The notes under the pieces were generated by a model, which ran no database searches, was not told the origin of the DNA, and saw only the letters and a program-made list of their open reading frames with translations. A stretch of DNA of 37,123 bases from IMG/VR virus record IMGVR_UViG_3300021376_001850, positions 1-37,123 of that record; one strand, 5' to 3'. The DNA comes from a virus. A program made the translations under genes and the position numbers. Positions 29,771-37,042 of the stretch are shown piece by piece. The stretch's first letter is position 1. Each line of letters opens with the position of its first letter.

Positions 29771-30778
29771 ATGAGTAAGGAAACATACGAGTGGCTGAAC
29801 AAGTATTGCCTCATCGGTTACACGAAACAGCGTGGAACGGCTTGGCACTACCGCATGGACAGCCAGAGCACAGAGCCGAACCATTACGAGGGTGCTATCC
29901 CCGTTGAGGACGTGCTTCGTCGTCTGTATTCGTGGGAAGCACAAGAAGCCCCCGTGTACGTCAAGTGGAACGACACGTACCGCTTGGAGACTGACCGCAA
30001 AGCCATCGTGCGTAGCGACAATGGTGACGTGCTGGGCATGTTTAAGGACACCTACGCTATTCACCAATACAAGTCATGGCTCATTGAGAGCGTGTCTCAC
30101 CTGTTGGACGACAGTCTCAACATTGGTAGCGCAGGCATCTTAAAGAACGGTGCTGTCAGTTTCGTCAGCGTGGAAATGCCTGAGAGCATCAAGGTGCTGG
30201 ACGGTTTCACCGTGCGCCCGATGTTGCTGGCAACGACGAGCCACAATGGTTCTATCTCCACGACCTACAAGAGCGTGTCCACTCGTGTTGAGTGCGACAA
30301 CTTGCTGGCTCGTGCGCTGAACGAGGACACACAAGCGTTCCGTGCCCGTCACAGCAAGAACAGCAACTTCCGCTTACAGAGCGTTCGTGATGCTCTTGGC
30401 TTCGTCCACCGTATGACGGAGGACATCGTGGCTGAGGTGAACAAGTACGCCAATGTCAAGGTGTCTGACCGTGAGTGGGAAGCCATCGTGAACAAGTTGA
30501 TGCCGATTAACACGGACGCAAACGTACCCAAGCAGGCTGTCTCACGCATTGAGAACAAGCAGGAACGCATCAAGGACATGTACCGCAACGACCCACGTGT
30601 CGCACCGTTCGTAGGCACGGCACTTGGTGTAATCCAAGCGTTTAACACGTTTAATCAGCACGTAGTCGGCAAGGACGACAACCGTGTTGAGCGCAACATG
30701 ATGAACGCACTCACGGGCAAGGTCTTTAATCAGGACGAGCAGGTCATGAAAGTCATCAAAGACTTGGTGCTCGTGTGA
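29771..30778 (+). CDS. DUF932 (phage/plasmid-like) protein
   Basis: The 335-residue protein fits the DUF932/TIGR03299 family: an N-terminal KQRGTAWHYR and IPVEDVLRRLYSWEAQ, then RKAIVRSDNGDVLGMFKDTYAIHQYKSWL, and a long helical C-terminal half with an LALG-type segment near the middle (FVGTALGVIQAF). The family is common in actinophages and on plasmids; its function is unknown. It has a strong AGGAGGTAGG site and its own promoter (copy 2), and is translationally coupled to the second whiB gene (GTGA). Confidence 0.88.
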   Translation: MSKETYEWLNKYCLIGYTKQRGTAWHYRMDSQSTEPNHYEGAIPVEDVLRRLYSWEAQEAPVYVKWNDTYRLETDRKAIVRSDNGDVLGMFKDTYAIHQYKSWLIESVSHLLDDSLNIGSAGILKNGAVSFVSVEMPESIKVLDGFTVRPMLLATTSHNGSISTTYKSVSTRVECDNLLARALNEDTQAFRARHSKNSNFRLQSVRDALGFVHRMTEDIVAEVNKYANVKVSDREWEAIVNKLMPINTDANVPKQAVSRIENKQERIKDMYRNDPRVAPFVGTALGVIQAFNTFNQHVVGKDDNRVERNMMNALTGKVFNQDEQVMKVIKDLVLV

Positions 30779-31095
30779 CCGATAAAGCGTGGCTGTCACG
30801 TGCCAAGTGCCGTGAACCTGAGTTGTCTCCCCTGTTTAGCAAGGTGTTTGACAACGACGCAAAGGCGAACACGGCGAACATAGCAAGGCGTGTTTGTTTG
30901 GACTGCCCTGTCAATGTGGAGTGCTACAAGTTGGCAGTTGCCAACAAAGAAAGGTGGGGTGTGTGGGGTGGCGTGAACTTCGGACGCTACACCAGCATCA
31001 TCACTCAACGCACCAACTTTGACATGGAAGTTCGTAGGCGTAAAACTAAGCGTAAGTACGTCAAGAGTGGCAAATACGTGAAGGTGAAGTCATGA
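30775..31095 (+). CDS. whiB: WhiB-family regulator (second)
   Basis: The 106-residue protein has C12, C41, C44 and C50 (VCLDCPVNVEC) and the turn ERWGVWGGVNF. A Lys/Arg-rich tail (RRRKTKRKYVKSGKYVKVK) takes the place of the basic DNA-contacting end seen in host WhiB proteins. It begins at GTG 30775 in a 4-base overlap with the DUF932 gene. Being inside one of the five repeated-promoter units, it could modulate sigma-factor use at those promoters; that is inference. Confidence 0.92.
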   Translation: MTDKAWLSRAKCREPELSPLFSKVFDNDAKANTANIARRVCLDCPVNVECYKLAVANKERWGVWGGVNFGRYTSIITQRTNFDMEVRRRKTKRKYVKSGKYVKVKS

Positions 31096-31334
31096 AAGTG
31101 TCGTGGCTCACCGACGACGACGCAGACAGGCTGTTGTGGTTTGCCATCGGCTACCTGAACTGCGCCGAACGTCGCACCAACTACCTGTCACACATCATTG
31201 GTAAAGACGAGTGGGTGGAGTTTAATGACAAGTTTGACCTACGCTTTGTCACCAACAAGGACGAGCACGGAGTGTGGGGCACTACCGTCACCGCACATGA
31301 CCGTGAACGTGAGCACGAGTTGTGGCTTGTATGA
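31092..31334 (+). CDS. Hypothetical small protein (80 residues)
   Basis: A small acidic protein with helices DADRLLWFAIGYLNCAERR and an aromatic beta-prone C-terminus (EHGVWGTTVTAHD). No domain is recognised. Its ATG overlaps the whiB stop by 4 bases and its own stop overlaps the next small ORF. Confidence 0.7.
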   Translation: MKVSWLTDDDADRLLWFAIGYLNCAERRTNYLSHIIGKDEWVEFNDKFDLRFVTNKDEHGVWGTTVTAHDREREHELWLV

Positions 31335-31417
31335 GCGACTTCTTTATTGCCTCATCGTGCGTAATACTAATCCTGTGCTACTACTTGTTTAGTAAAGCGT
31401 TAAGGGACAGGACTTGA
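31331..31417 (+). CDS. 28-residue single-pass membrane peptide
   Basis: The ORF encodes MSDFFIASSCVILILCYYLF and a short basic tail SKALRDRT. The hydrophobic core spans about 17 residues, enough for one membrane helix with a positive inside end. Its ATG overlaps the previous stop (ATGA). Its own TGA lies inside the TTGACA box of promoter copy 3. Small holin-like or inhibitor peptides look like this, but function is unproven. Confidence 0.5.
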   Translation: MSDFFIASSCVILILCYYLFSKALRDRT

Positions 31418-31444
31418 CACGGATAGTATCCCGTGTGGTAAGTT
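31414..31444 (+). promoter_or_regulatory. Repeated promoter/operator, copy 3
   Basis: TTGACA (31414-31419), a 19-bp spacer with GGATAGTATCC and TAAGTT (31439-31444). It overlaps the end of the membrane-peptide ORF and heads the longest of the five units, ten genes from 31473 to 34232. Confidence 0.82.
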
Positions 31445-31472
31445 AAAAACAGGACAACAAACAGGAGGCAAC

Positions 31473-31919
31473 ATGACCAAGTTATTCACACCAAAGTTCC
31501 GCATCAAGGACGAGCACCGTGACATTTACGGCACAGAGCAAATCCGCCACCGTGTCATCAAAGCACGCACGATGCCAAAGGCACTTGACCAAGTGAACAG
31601 GCTCACCCGTTGGGGCTGGACTGTAACGCATTTCGGTGGAGTTACGCCACAAGTAACCATTACCAAGAAAGAACTTGTGTGCCTTGACGTGGCTGAGACA
31701 CAGTTCCCACGTCGCTATGACGACGAGACCAAGACGGTCATTGACGTGTACCACAAGTACGCAACTACGTGGGCACTTACGTGGAAAAAGAGGGTGCGTA
31801 ACGTCAATAGCATGCTGGCTCGTGGTTACGAAGTCACGCTTGACCTCAACACGATGTTTGGATACCGCACGGTGTTCCACAAGACCTACGTCAAAGACAT
31901 GGCAGAGGAACGGGCGTGA
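31473..31919 (+). CDS. Hypothetical protein (148 residues)
   Basis: A basic protein with mixed alpha/beta prediction (KALDQVNRLTRWGWTVTHFGG, TKKELVCLDVAETQF). It has no recognised motif. It is the first gene after promoter copy 3, with AGGAGGCAAC before ATG 31473, so it is probably the best expressed of its unit. It overlaps the next gene by 4 bases (GTGA). Confidence 0.72.
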   Translation: MTKLFTPKFRIKDEHRDIYGTEQIRHRVIKARTMPKALDQVNRLTRWGWTVTHFGGVTPQVTITKKELVCLDVAETQFPRRYDDETKTVIDVYHKYATTWALTWKKRVRNVNSMLARGYEVTLDLNTMFGYRTVFHKTYVKDMAEERA

Positions 31920-32140
31920 GCAAGTACGCTGAGCACCGTAAGGCGCATTGGGACACCGTTGGCTGGTTTCACACGCTGGCAGGACGTTTGCCCGACGTGG
32001 AGAGCAACGAGGAGTGGAACGCATTGGCAACACAACTCGCCTCCATCTCCGATGAAGTTCCCTTTCTCCGCAAGCATTGTCGTGAGTTGGGCATCAACTT
32101 CGTACTGAACGACAACTGCGAGGCGATTATCTATGCCTAG
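31916..32140 (+). CDS. Hypothetical small protein (74 residues)
   Basis: A small protein beginning at GTG 31916 with SKYAEHRKAHWDTVGWFHTL, predicted to be helical, with a short beta C-terminus (INFVLNDNCEAIIYA). No family is recognised. It overlaps the preceding stop by 4 bases and the next start by 8. Confidence 0.68.
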   Translation: MSKYAEHRKAHWDTVGWFHTLAGRLPDVESNEEWNALATQLASISDEVPFLRKHCRELGINFVLNDNCEAIIYA

Positions 32141-32450
32141 CATTGGACGATACATCGTCACGTGGTCTATGGCGTATGACGACGCAGAGGACGAACACGA
32201 GGCAGTAACGATGGCTCTCGCATCATTGGACGACGTTATCAAGCACCACGAGGGGGCAACGACGTTCATGGTTGAGGACACCAAGACAGGCACGGTATCG
32301 GTGCTGACTTCCGACGTAGCCATGCGCCACGTCCATAACACCATCATCAACATTGACCAAAGCATCAACTACGCACCTAGTATTACCATTAACGCTGGTG
32401 GCAACGGTAAGCGTGGCAAGGACGGAAAGAAAGGCAAGGACGGGAAATGA
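32133..32450 (+). CDS. Hypothetical protein with Gly/Lys tail (105 residues)
   Basis: The first 70 residues look like a small alpha/beta domain (GRYIVTWSMAYDDAEDEHEAVTMAL split by helices and strands; TFMVEDTKTGTVSVLT). Residues 70-88 are beta-prone (NTIINIDQSINYAPSITIN), and the tail reads GGNGKRGKDGKKGKDGK. The purine-rich tail codons also supply a ribosome site for the next gene. Function is unknown. Confidence 0.7.
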   Translation: MPSIGRYIVTWSMAYDDAEDEHEAVTMALASLDDVIKHHEGATTFMVEDTKTGTVSVLTSDVAMRHVHNTIINIDQSINYAPSITINAGGNGKRGKDGKKGKDGK

Positions 32451-32674
32451 CCAAGAAACACAAAGTCACGTATTACGTGTATCACTCTGGAAGTGGAACT
32501 CTCATTAACGCTGATGACGGAGTAACCGTATTTAGTGACGAGGCATTTACCAATGATGAACGTGAAGCCCTTGACGATGGCGACACCCTCCCTGCCGAAG
32601 GCGCAGGTGTACGACTTATGACGCTTATTCGCCACTACAACAAAGCCGATGATAAGGGTAAGAACGGCAAATGA
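32447..32674 (+). CDS. Hypothetical small protein (75 residues)
   Basis: A small acidic domain with a beta start (KVTYYVYHSGSGTLI) and a GKNGK tail similar to the end of the previous gene product. It has ATGA overlaps at both ends. No family is recognised. Confidence 0.68.
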   Translation: MTKKHKVTYYVYHSGSGTLINADDGVTVFSDEAFTNDEREALDDGDTLPAEGAGVRLMTLIRHYNKADDKGKNGK

Positions 32675-32955
32675 TTACTCGCTACGTCTTACATCTCACG
32701 TGTAGTAAAGACAACCCCGATGGTACGCCACGTCGCATGCTGTTGGTGTTCCTGTCGGCAGGTGGCAACAATGTAAGTGCTGGGGCTAACGGCTACATAC
32801 ACAAACTCATCATGGTACATGAGGGCGAATACTGTAAAGAGACACCGCCCAACGACGCACATGCGTTCGTGGTAACACCATCATCGTACAACGAGTGGGT
32901 AAAGAAAGCAGAAGCACGCCTTGACAAGGCTGAGTGGAACAAGAGGGTGAACTAA
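32671..32955 (+). CDS. Hypothetical small protein (94 residues)
   Basis: The product has a beta-rich first half (RYVLHLTCSKDNPDG, RRMLLVFLSAGG) and a helical C-terminus (YNEWVKKAEARLDKAEWNK). No domain is recognised. It is coupled upstream by ATGA and downstream by TAATG. Confidence 0.68.
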   Translation: MITRYVLHLTCSKDNPDGTPRRMLLVFLSAGGNNVSAGANGYIHKLIMVHEGEYCKETPPNDAHAFVVTPSSYNEWVKKAEARLDKAEWNKRVN

Positions 32956-33224
32956 TGAGCAAGCAAGAAGTTTCGTTGGAAGCGATGGAGAAAATCGTTG
33001 AGGAGTTGCCGTTTGGTAACTACATCAACGTCGCCAAGCACGTAACATACGACGTGCTTCGTATCGTTGAGCATCTTATTGAGGAGGGCATCGTTGTGGA
33101 CGAGGAGAGCATAATGGAACGTGTGGAGGGGTACGCAAAGGACGACTTCTCATGTGGTTGGGGACACGAGGTGCGCCTGAAAGACCTCGTGTTCACGGAC
33201 GAGCACGGAGAGGAAATCATCTGA
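32955..33224 (+). CDS. Hypothetical small protein (89 residues)
   Basis: Mostly helical and acidic (LEAMEKIVEELPFGNYINVAKHV; VLRIVEHLIEEGIVVDEE), with a beta-prone C-terminus. The helices suggest a small HTH-like or dimerising domain. I took ATG 32955, which overlaps the upstream stop by one base. The longer in-frame start at 32934 would run into the previous gene. Confidence 0.68.
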   Translation: MSKQEVSLEAMEKIVEELPFGNYINVAKHVTYDVLRIVEHLIEEGIVVDEESIMERVEGYAKDDFSCGWGHEVRLKDLVFTDEHGEEII

Positions 33225-33412
33225 TGACCAACCCTTACTATCCCAACCATCGTATTCCATACCCAAAGGACGAGGATTACGTGCCAGAGGGACATGCTTG
33301 CGAGCATTGTGGAAGTCTGGAAGTTATTTGGTTTGACAAGAGCGCAGGCGAAGTAGAGTGCTACGACTGTGGAAGTATGTATTTCATCAACAAGGAGGTT
33401 ATGACATGTTAA
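33224..33412 (+). CDS. Zinc-ribbon mini-protein (62 residues)
   Basis: A polar, Pro/Tyr-rich start (NPYYPNHRIPYPKDEDYVPEG) leads to CEHCGSLEVIWF and VECYDCGSMYF, two CxxC knuckles 18 residues apart, a classic zinc ribbon. ATG 33224 overlaps the previous stop (TGATG). Its role is unknown. Confidence 0.72.
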   Translation: MTNPYYPNHRIPYPKDEDYVPEGHACEHCGSLEVIWFDKSAGEVECYDCGSMYFINKEVMTC

Positions 33413-33972
33413 TCGTGTGTTCACAAACAGGAACGGTGTTGGAGGCAGAACATTGTGCGCTTCTTGACCCCGACGAACTCACTCCCGAAGCACGTGACGA
33501 GTGGGAGGAAGCCTATTGTAACGACACTCACCTTGCTAGTTTCGCAGCGTTGTACGGAGTGCCCGTAATGAGGGTCTATGAACAACGTTACGAACAGGAA
33601 CACCTTGCTGGTTCGTACAAGACACTTGCCGATGAGACCCGTAAGGAGTTGGCTAATCGTCACCTGCGTAGCGGAGACTTGACATGGGGCAACTGTATCC
33701 CGTTTAGTCCGTTGGCGTTGCGTGAACTTCTCACAAACATCGTAGAGGAGACTGAACATCTTGACAATGAAACGTACATGGCTCTTTATTTCGGCGCAGA
33801 GTTCGCAAACGATGAGTGGCTGACATTGGTTGGAGAAACAGCATTGTCTGGCGACGAAGCGTGGATTACCTACAAATCCTCAGTTGTTGAGGCAGTACGC
33901 CACGTTTATGTAAATACTATTAGAACTAGCGGTGCAGAACCCCACATAAAGGGCAAGGGGAAAACATCATGA
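33406..33972 (+). CDS. Hypothetical protein (188 residues)
   Basis: From ATG 33406, preceded by AAGGAGGTTATGAC, the product is acidic and mostly helical. It contains a segment THLASFAALYGVPVMRVYEQRY that resembles an HTH (helix, turn GVP, recognition helix) and the later ETYMALYFGAEFANDEWLTL. A basic GKGK tail ends it. It could be a small regulator; no family is recognised. Confidence 0.7.
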   Translation: MLIVCSQTGTVLEAEHCALLDPDELTPEARDEWEEAYCNDTHLASFAALYGVPVMRVYEQRYEQEHLAGSYKTLADETRKELANRHLRSGDLTWGNCIPFSPLALRELLTNIVEETEHLDNETYMALYFGAEFANDEWLTLVGETALSGDEAWITYKSSVVEAVRHVYVNTIRTSGAEPHIKGKGKTS

Positions 33973-34232
33973 CAAAAGCAGTATCACATTTATGGGACAT
34001 GAGCGAAGCGTATCCTTATCCCTCTCCGTTCACGCTGTATCTTGACCTTATTGGCTGGAACACCATGCGGTATGGAAAGCACATGGCAGACGGTTGCGAG
34101 TGTGGCGTGTATGAAGCACGCCTCATTGGTGATGCGCTCATTGAGTTCTCAGACGACCCTGTTGAGGTGGGCAAGTACGTCAATGTCATCATGCTCGCTG
34201 ACCAACTGACCATTGATTACGACAGGACTTGA
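33969..34232 (+). CDS. Hypothetical small protein (87 residues)
   Basis: A small protein with an aromatic N-terminal half (AYPYPSPFTLYLDLIGWN) and an acidic C-terminal helix. It has no recognised motif. Its TGA stop lies within the TTGACA box of promoter copy 4, as for the membrane peptide at copy 3; both end with the codons for Asp-Arg-Thr. Confidence 0.68.
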   Translation: MTKAVSHLWDMSEAYPYPSPFTLYLDLIGWNTMRYGKHMADGCECGVYEARLIGDALIEFSDDPVEVGKYVNVIMLADQLTIDYDRT

Positions 34233-34259
34233 CACGGATAGTATCCCGTGTGGTACATT
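34229..34259 (+). promoter_or_regulatory. Repeated promoter/operator, copy 4
   Basis: TTGACA (34229-34234), a 19-bp spacer with GGATAGTATCC and TACATT (34254-34259), followed by TGTAAC, or rather GTAAC, and TAGGAGG. It is identical to copy 5 from the -35 box through the ribosome site (about 43 bases). It drives the genes from 34278 to 35558. Confidence 0.83.
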
Positions 34260-34277
34260 GTAACTAGGAGGCACAAC

Positions 34278-34523
34278 ATGGCAAAGGAAACAGCAGAACA
34301 CGCACAACGCAGAACGGTAATCAACAGGGAGTTTGGCTCTCTCGTTGGTAAGACCATCAAGCGTGTGCGTCCAATGACCATCAATGAGTGCGACTTGTTC
34401 GCATGGGACTACGAGGCTGACTATGCGTTCCTCGTGGAGTTCACGGACGGTACGGTAATCGTTCCGTCGCAAGACCCCGAAGGTAATGGCGCAGGACACC
34501 TGTTCGTTGAGAGCGTGCGCTGA
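34278..34523 (+). CDS. Hypothetical small protein (81 residues)
   Basis: A helical basic N-terminus (TAEHAQRRTVINREFGSL) and a beta-rich second half (FLVEFTDGTVIVPSQDPEGNGAG). I recall similar DGT-x-DPEGNG-G endings in small actinophage proteins without assigned function. ATG 34278 follows AGGAGGCACAAC directly after promoter copy 4. Confidence 0.72.
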   Translation: MAKETAEHAQRRTVINREFGSLVGKTIKRVRPMTINECDLFAWDYEADYAFLVEFTDGTVIVPSQDPEGNGAGHLFVESVR

Positions 34524-34524
34524 C

Positions 34525-34752
34525 ATGCCGAAGTTCATCAAGCATTGTTCCAAGACCATTGACATTGGTATTATCGTGGAAGCAGACACGTTGGAGGACG
34601 CAAAGAACATGTCCGTAGGTACGTGGGAGAACAGGGTAGCGTTCGTTTGCGACGGTGGCTGGGACGTGTTCTACGATACCTCAGCAGTAGGTGACGACGA
34701 GCAGTTAATCCCGTACACGGACGACGAGTTGCGAACGTTCTTGGTGTTCTAA
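34525..34752 (+). CDS. Hypothetical small protein (75 residues)
   Basis: A small beta-rich protein (IDIGIIVEADTLEDAKN, RVAFVCDGGWDVFYD) with an acidic C-terminus. No motif is recognised. It starts one base after the previous stop and overlaps the next start by one base (TAATG). Confidence 0.68.
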   Translation: MPKFIKHCSKTIDIGIIVEADTLEDAKNMSVGTWENRVAFVCDGGWDVFYDTSAVGDDEQLIPYTDDELRTFLVF

Positions 34753-35558
34753 TGACCAAACAACACTACACGCTGGATTACGACACGTGGGCAAAGCAGT
34801 TTAAGCCCATGATTAACTACATTGACCCCGACGCTTCGTTTAATCAGACGATGTTTGAGACGTACGGCGATGAGGTTGAGCATGTGTGTGACAGGGCTAA
34901 TACTCCCGATACCGCACTCACCGTGTGGACGTACATTGATGGCTTTCTTGGCACGTACATTGTTGAGGGCTATCGTCACGTGAACCGCATTGGACATTTC
35001 GTCACAGAGAAGCCTGCCGATGCCAATGCCACGTACGAGATTACGGTGGACAAGTACGACGACAACGACGAGTGGGACAGCACGACGAACGACGGTATCC
35101 CTGAGTTGGAAGTGTTGGAGACACCGTACTTCGCTGGTTGTGACCGCATTTGGGCACGCATTGACGGACAGGATAGCGAACTGTCCTACGAGCAGGTTCG
35201 CACGTCTCGTGCCATCTACACGAGAGAGGAAACGTTTGATGGAGAGCAGACGATAATGCTGAGCGACGGACGCAAAGCACAGGTACAGTCCATTGACCTG
35301 CGTTACAACAACAAAGAACCCATCGGTGCTCAAATCACGTATTATTGGAAAGATAGTGACCCAGACCGTCAAGGTTTGTGGGGAGGTTACGTCTCGTTCG
35401 GTGATTATGACGAGGCAACTAGCACCGATACCTACGGTAATCACGATGACTTTATTCACTATTATTTCCCCGATGGCGTAATGGAGATGGTGGCATACAT
35501 GATGGAGAATAAGGGAGAGTTCACCATCGTTGAGTATGTGTACGCATACCACGAATAG
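34752..35558 (+). CDS. Hypothetical acidic protein (268 residues)
   Basis: The largest gene of transcription unit 4. The product is acidic and rich in Asp, Tyr and Thr, with repeated beta-prone segments (ATYEITVDKYDDNDEWD, AQITYYWKDSDPDRQ, GLWGGYVSFGDYDEA). Its charge could suit a DNA-mimic or anti-host protein, but no family is recognised. It ends before a gap with a large hairpin. Confidence 0.7.
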   Translation: MTKQHYTLDYDTWAKQFKPMINYIDPDASFNQTMFETYGDEVEHVCDRANTPDTALTVWTYIDGFLGTYIVEGYRHVNRIGHFVTEKPADANATYEITVDKYDDNDEWDSTTNDGIPELEVLETPYFAGCDRIWARIDGQDSELSYEQVRTSRAIYTREETFDGEQTIMLSDGRKAQVQSIDLRYNNKEPIGAQITYYWKDSDPDRQGLWGGYVSFGDYDEATSTDTYGNHDDFIHYYFPDGVMEMVAYMMENKGEFTIVEYVYAYHE

Positions 35559-35567
35559 TCAAGATGT

Positions 35568-35619
35568 TCCTCCACGTAGGTGCGTTACATACACCGCCCA
35601 CAACCGTCTGCGTGGAGGA
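35568..35619 (+). terminator. Long hairpin between units 4 and 5 (possible terminator)
   Basis: TCCTCCACG (35568-35576) and CGTGGAGGA (35611-35619) form a perfect 9-bp stem. Inside the loop GGTG and CACC can form a second, smaller stem. It lies between the stop of the acidic protein gene and the -35 of promoter copy 5, only one base from TTGACA. There is no T-tract. It may end or process the upstream transcript, or bind a regulator next to the promoter. Confidence 0.5.
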
Positions 35620-35620
35620 C

Positions 35621-35651
35621 TTGACACGGATAGTATCCCGTGTGGTACATT
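35621..35651 (+). promoter_or_regulatory. Repeated promoter/operator, copy 5
   Basis: TTGACA (35621-35626), a 19-bp spacer with GGATAGTATCC and TACATT (35646-35651). It sits in a true intergenic gap, unlike copies 3 and 4, so its conservation is not due to coding. TAGGAGG follows nine bases after the -10. It drives the last visible unit, which continues past the window end. Confidence 0.83.
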
Positions 35652-35668
35652 GTAACTAGGAGGTAGTT

Positions 35669-35875
35669 ATGAAGCAAGATGACTTTGAGAAAGCATTAGC
35701 CAACGTCCGTTTGGACAAAGGCGTTGTGTGGCGTAGTGAAGTGACTGAGGACATGGTTGCCCACCTTAACGACGCTGAGTTACAGCAGTTAGTGGACGAT
35801 TTGGACGACGCTGTGTTTCACATTTGCGAAACGTACAAGGCATCTGTTGTCAGTATTCATCACGAGGAGAAGTGA
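35669..35875 (+). CDS. Hypothetical small acidic protein (68 residues)
   Basis: A helical acidic protein (QDDFEKALANVRLDKG; NDAELQQLVDDLDDAVFHICETY), first gene of unit 5, with TAGGAGGTAGTT before ATG 35669. No family is recognised. It has a simple helical-bundle character. Confidence 0.7.
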   Translation: MKQDDFEKALANVRLDKGVVWRSEVTEDMVAHLNDAELQQLVDDLDDAVFHICETYKASVVSIHHEEK

Positions 35876-35876
35876 C

Positions 35877-36035
35877 ATGACAAACGAACCTATTGAGTGG
35901 TACTGCGAGTGCCCGATGGAAAGGCTGTACGGTAAGAGTGAAGTATGTAAATACTGCCGTACTGTCGTGTTCCACGACGACCCTGATTACGCCGAGCACA
36001 TGGGCTTTACGCTCGTGGACGGGGAGTGGGTGTGA
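35877..36035 (+). CDS. Cys-rich mini-protein (52 residues)
   Basis: The product contains WYCECPMERLYG and CKYCRTVVFH, five cysteines and a histidine spaced as in a small zinc ribbon. It starts one base after the previous stop. Function is unknown. Confidence 0.68.
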   Translation: MTNEPIEWYCECPMERLYGKSEVCKYCRTVVFHDDPDYAEHMGFTLVDGEWV

Positions 36036-36036
36036 C

Positions 36037-36414
36037 ATGGGCGCAGACTTGATGTTCTCCATTTGTGAAATGGAAGCCACGAAAGAGCAGGCGTACAACA
36101 ACGCACGCCACCTGTCAGCCCGTGAACGGTGCGACAACACGGCGAAGTTATTAGAGGAAGTGTGTGGTATTTCTTTCTGGTATGACACCGAACCAACAGA
36201 GCAAGAAGTGTACGACTATCTTGTTGCCTGTATTGATGAAGTGTATTCCTCGCAACGTAGGAGGGACTGTGGGTTGTTTCACGTGGACAAACGTGAGTTT
36301 TACATCACCGCAGGCATGTCGTGGGGAGACGCACCTACTGACGCATGGGACGCATTTAGCGTGTGTGAAACATTGGGACTTACGCTCAACCAACCGAACT
36401 TGGACTTGTCATGA
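36037..36414 (+). CDS. Hypothetical protein of MGADLMF type (125 residues)
   Basis: The product begins MGADLMFSICEMEATKEQA and has helices over the first 70 residues and an aromatic C-terminal part (FYITAGMSWGDAPTDAWDAF). Proteins starting MGADL-F and containing TGGMSWGD-P-like motifs are common, uncharacterised, in actinophages and actinobacteria. ATG 36037 follows the previous stop by one base. Confidence 0.72.
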   Translation: MGADLMFSICEMEATKEQAYNNARHLSARERCDNTAKLLEEVCGISFWYDTEPTEQEVYDYLVACIDEVYSSQRRRDCGLFHVDKREFYITAGMSWGDAPTDAWDAFSVCETLGLTLNQPNLDLS

Positions 36415-36866
36415 CCGCAGGAGTGAACTACTATCTCGTGAGCGACGAGGACTTGGTATTGCGACGTGACCCAGCGTTCTACGTCAATGACGAGCAGGCA
36501 CACGAACTTGTCGCAGTAATCACATCGGGAGTGCCCGATGACGCACGGGAAATCCGTGTGTATTGCGACGGAGAAATGCGTATCCACGTGTGGAAGTCCA
36601 AGAAGGCTCGTGAAGCCAACGAAGTGCTTGATGATGTAATCCGCTATGTGAGTGACCTCGTTAGTATTGCCAATACCGATAAGGAACTCAATGACTTGGA
36701 GGAACGCATTGAGTGGGTGAACAACGCATGGTTTGACCTGTACGCATACGGCGATGGTATCACCGATGGTTGGCTGAACTGCGTTCACTATGACATACAG
36801 GAAGCAGTAGCACAGGCAGTAGCACTCATGGACGATGAGGAAGTGTGGAAGGAACTGACAACATGA
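36411..36866 (+). CDS. Hypothetical acidic protein (151 residues)
   Basis: An acidic helical protein (DEQAHELVAVITSG; KAREANEVLDDVIRYVSDLV; KELNDLEERIEWVNNAWF). No motif is recognised. It has 4-base ATGA overlaps with both neighbours. Confidence 0.7.
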   Translation: MTAGVNYYLVSDEDLVLRRDPAFYVNDEQAHELVAVITSGVPDDAREIRVYCDGEMRIHVWKSKKAREANEVLDDVIRYVSDLVSIANTDKELNDLEERIEWVNNAWFDLYAYGDGITDGWLNCVHYDIQEAVAQAVALMDDEEVWKELTT

Positions 36867-37042
36867 CACCCATTATCACCGACCACGATGGAAAGACATG
36901 CCCCAACTGTGGGGACACCATGCGTGGAGACAAGAGCAACATACTGCCCACGTGGAGTGACTACCACGACAACGTGGTGTGTTGGTGGTGTGCTTCGCAC
37001 CCTCACGAAACTGACAGGTATGGAAGCGAGGCAACGTTGTGA
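36863..37042 (+). CDS. Zinc-ribbon mini-protein (59 residues)
   Basis: KTCPNCGDTMRG and VVCWWCASHPH give two CxxC knuckles and flanking histidines, a zinc-ribbon design. It overlaps the previous stop by 4 bases (ATGA). Function is unknown. Confidence 0.68.
   Translation: MTPIITDHDGKTCPNCGDTMRGDKSNILPTWSDYHDNVVCWWCASHPHETDRYGSEATL

Noticed and set aside
32400-33972. GK-rich tails at 32450, 32674 and 33972 as a shared protein signal
   Set aside because: The codons are purine-rich and lie just before the next overlapping start codon, so ribosome-site needs explain them at least as well as a protein motif.
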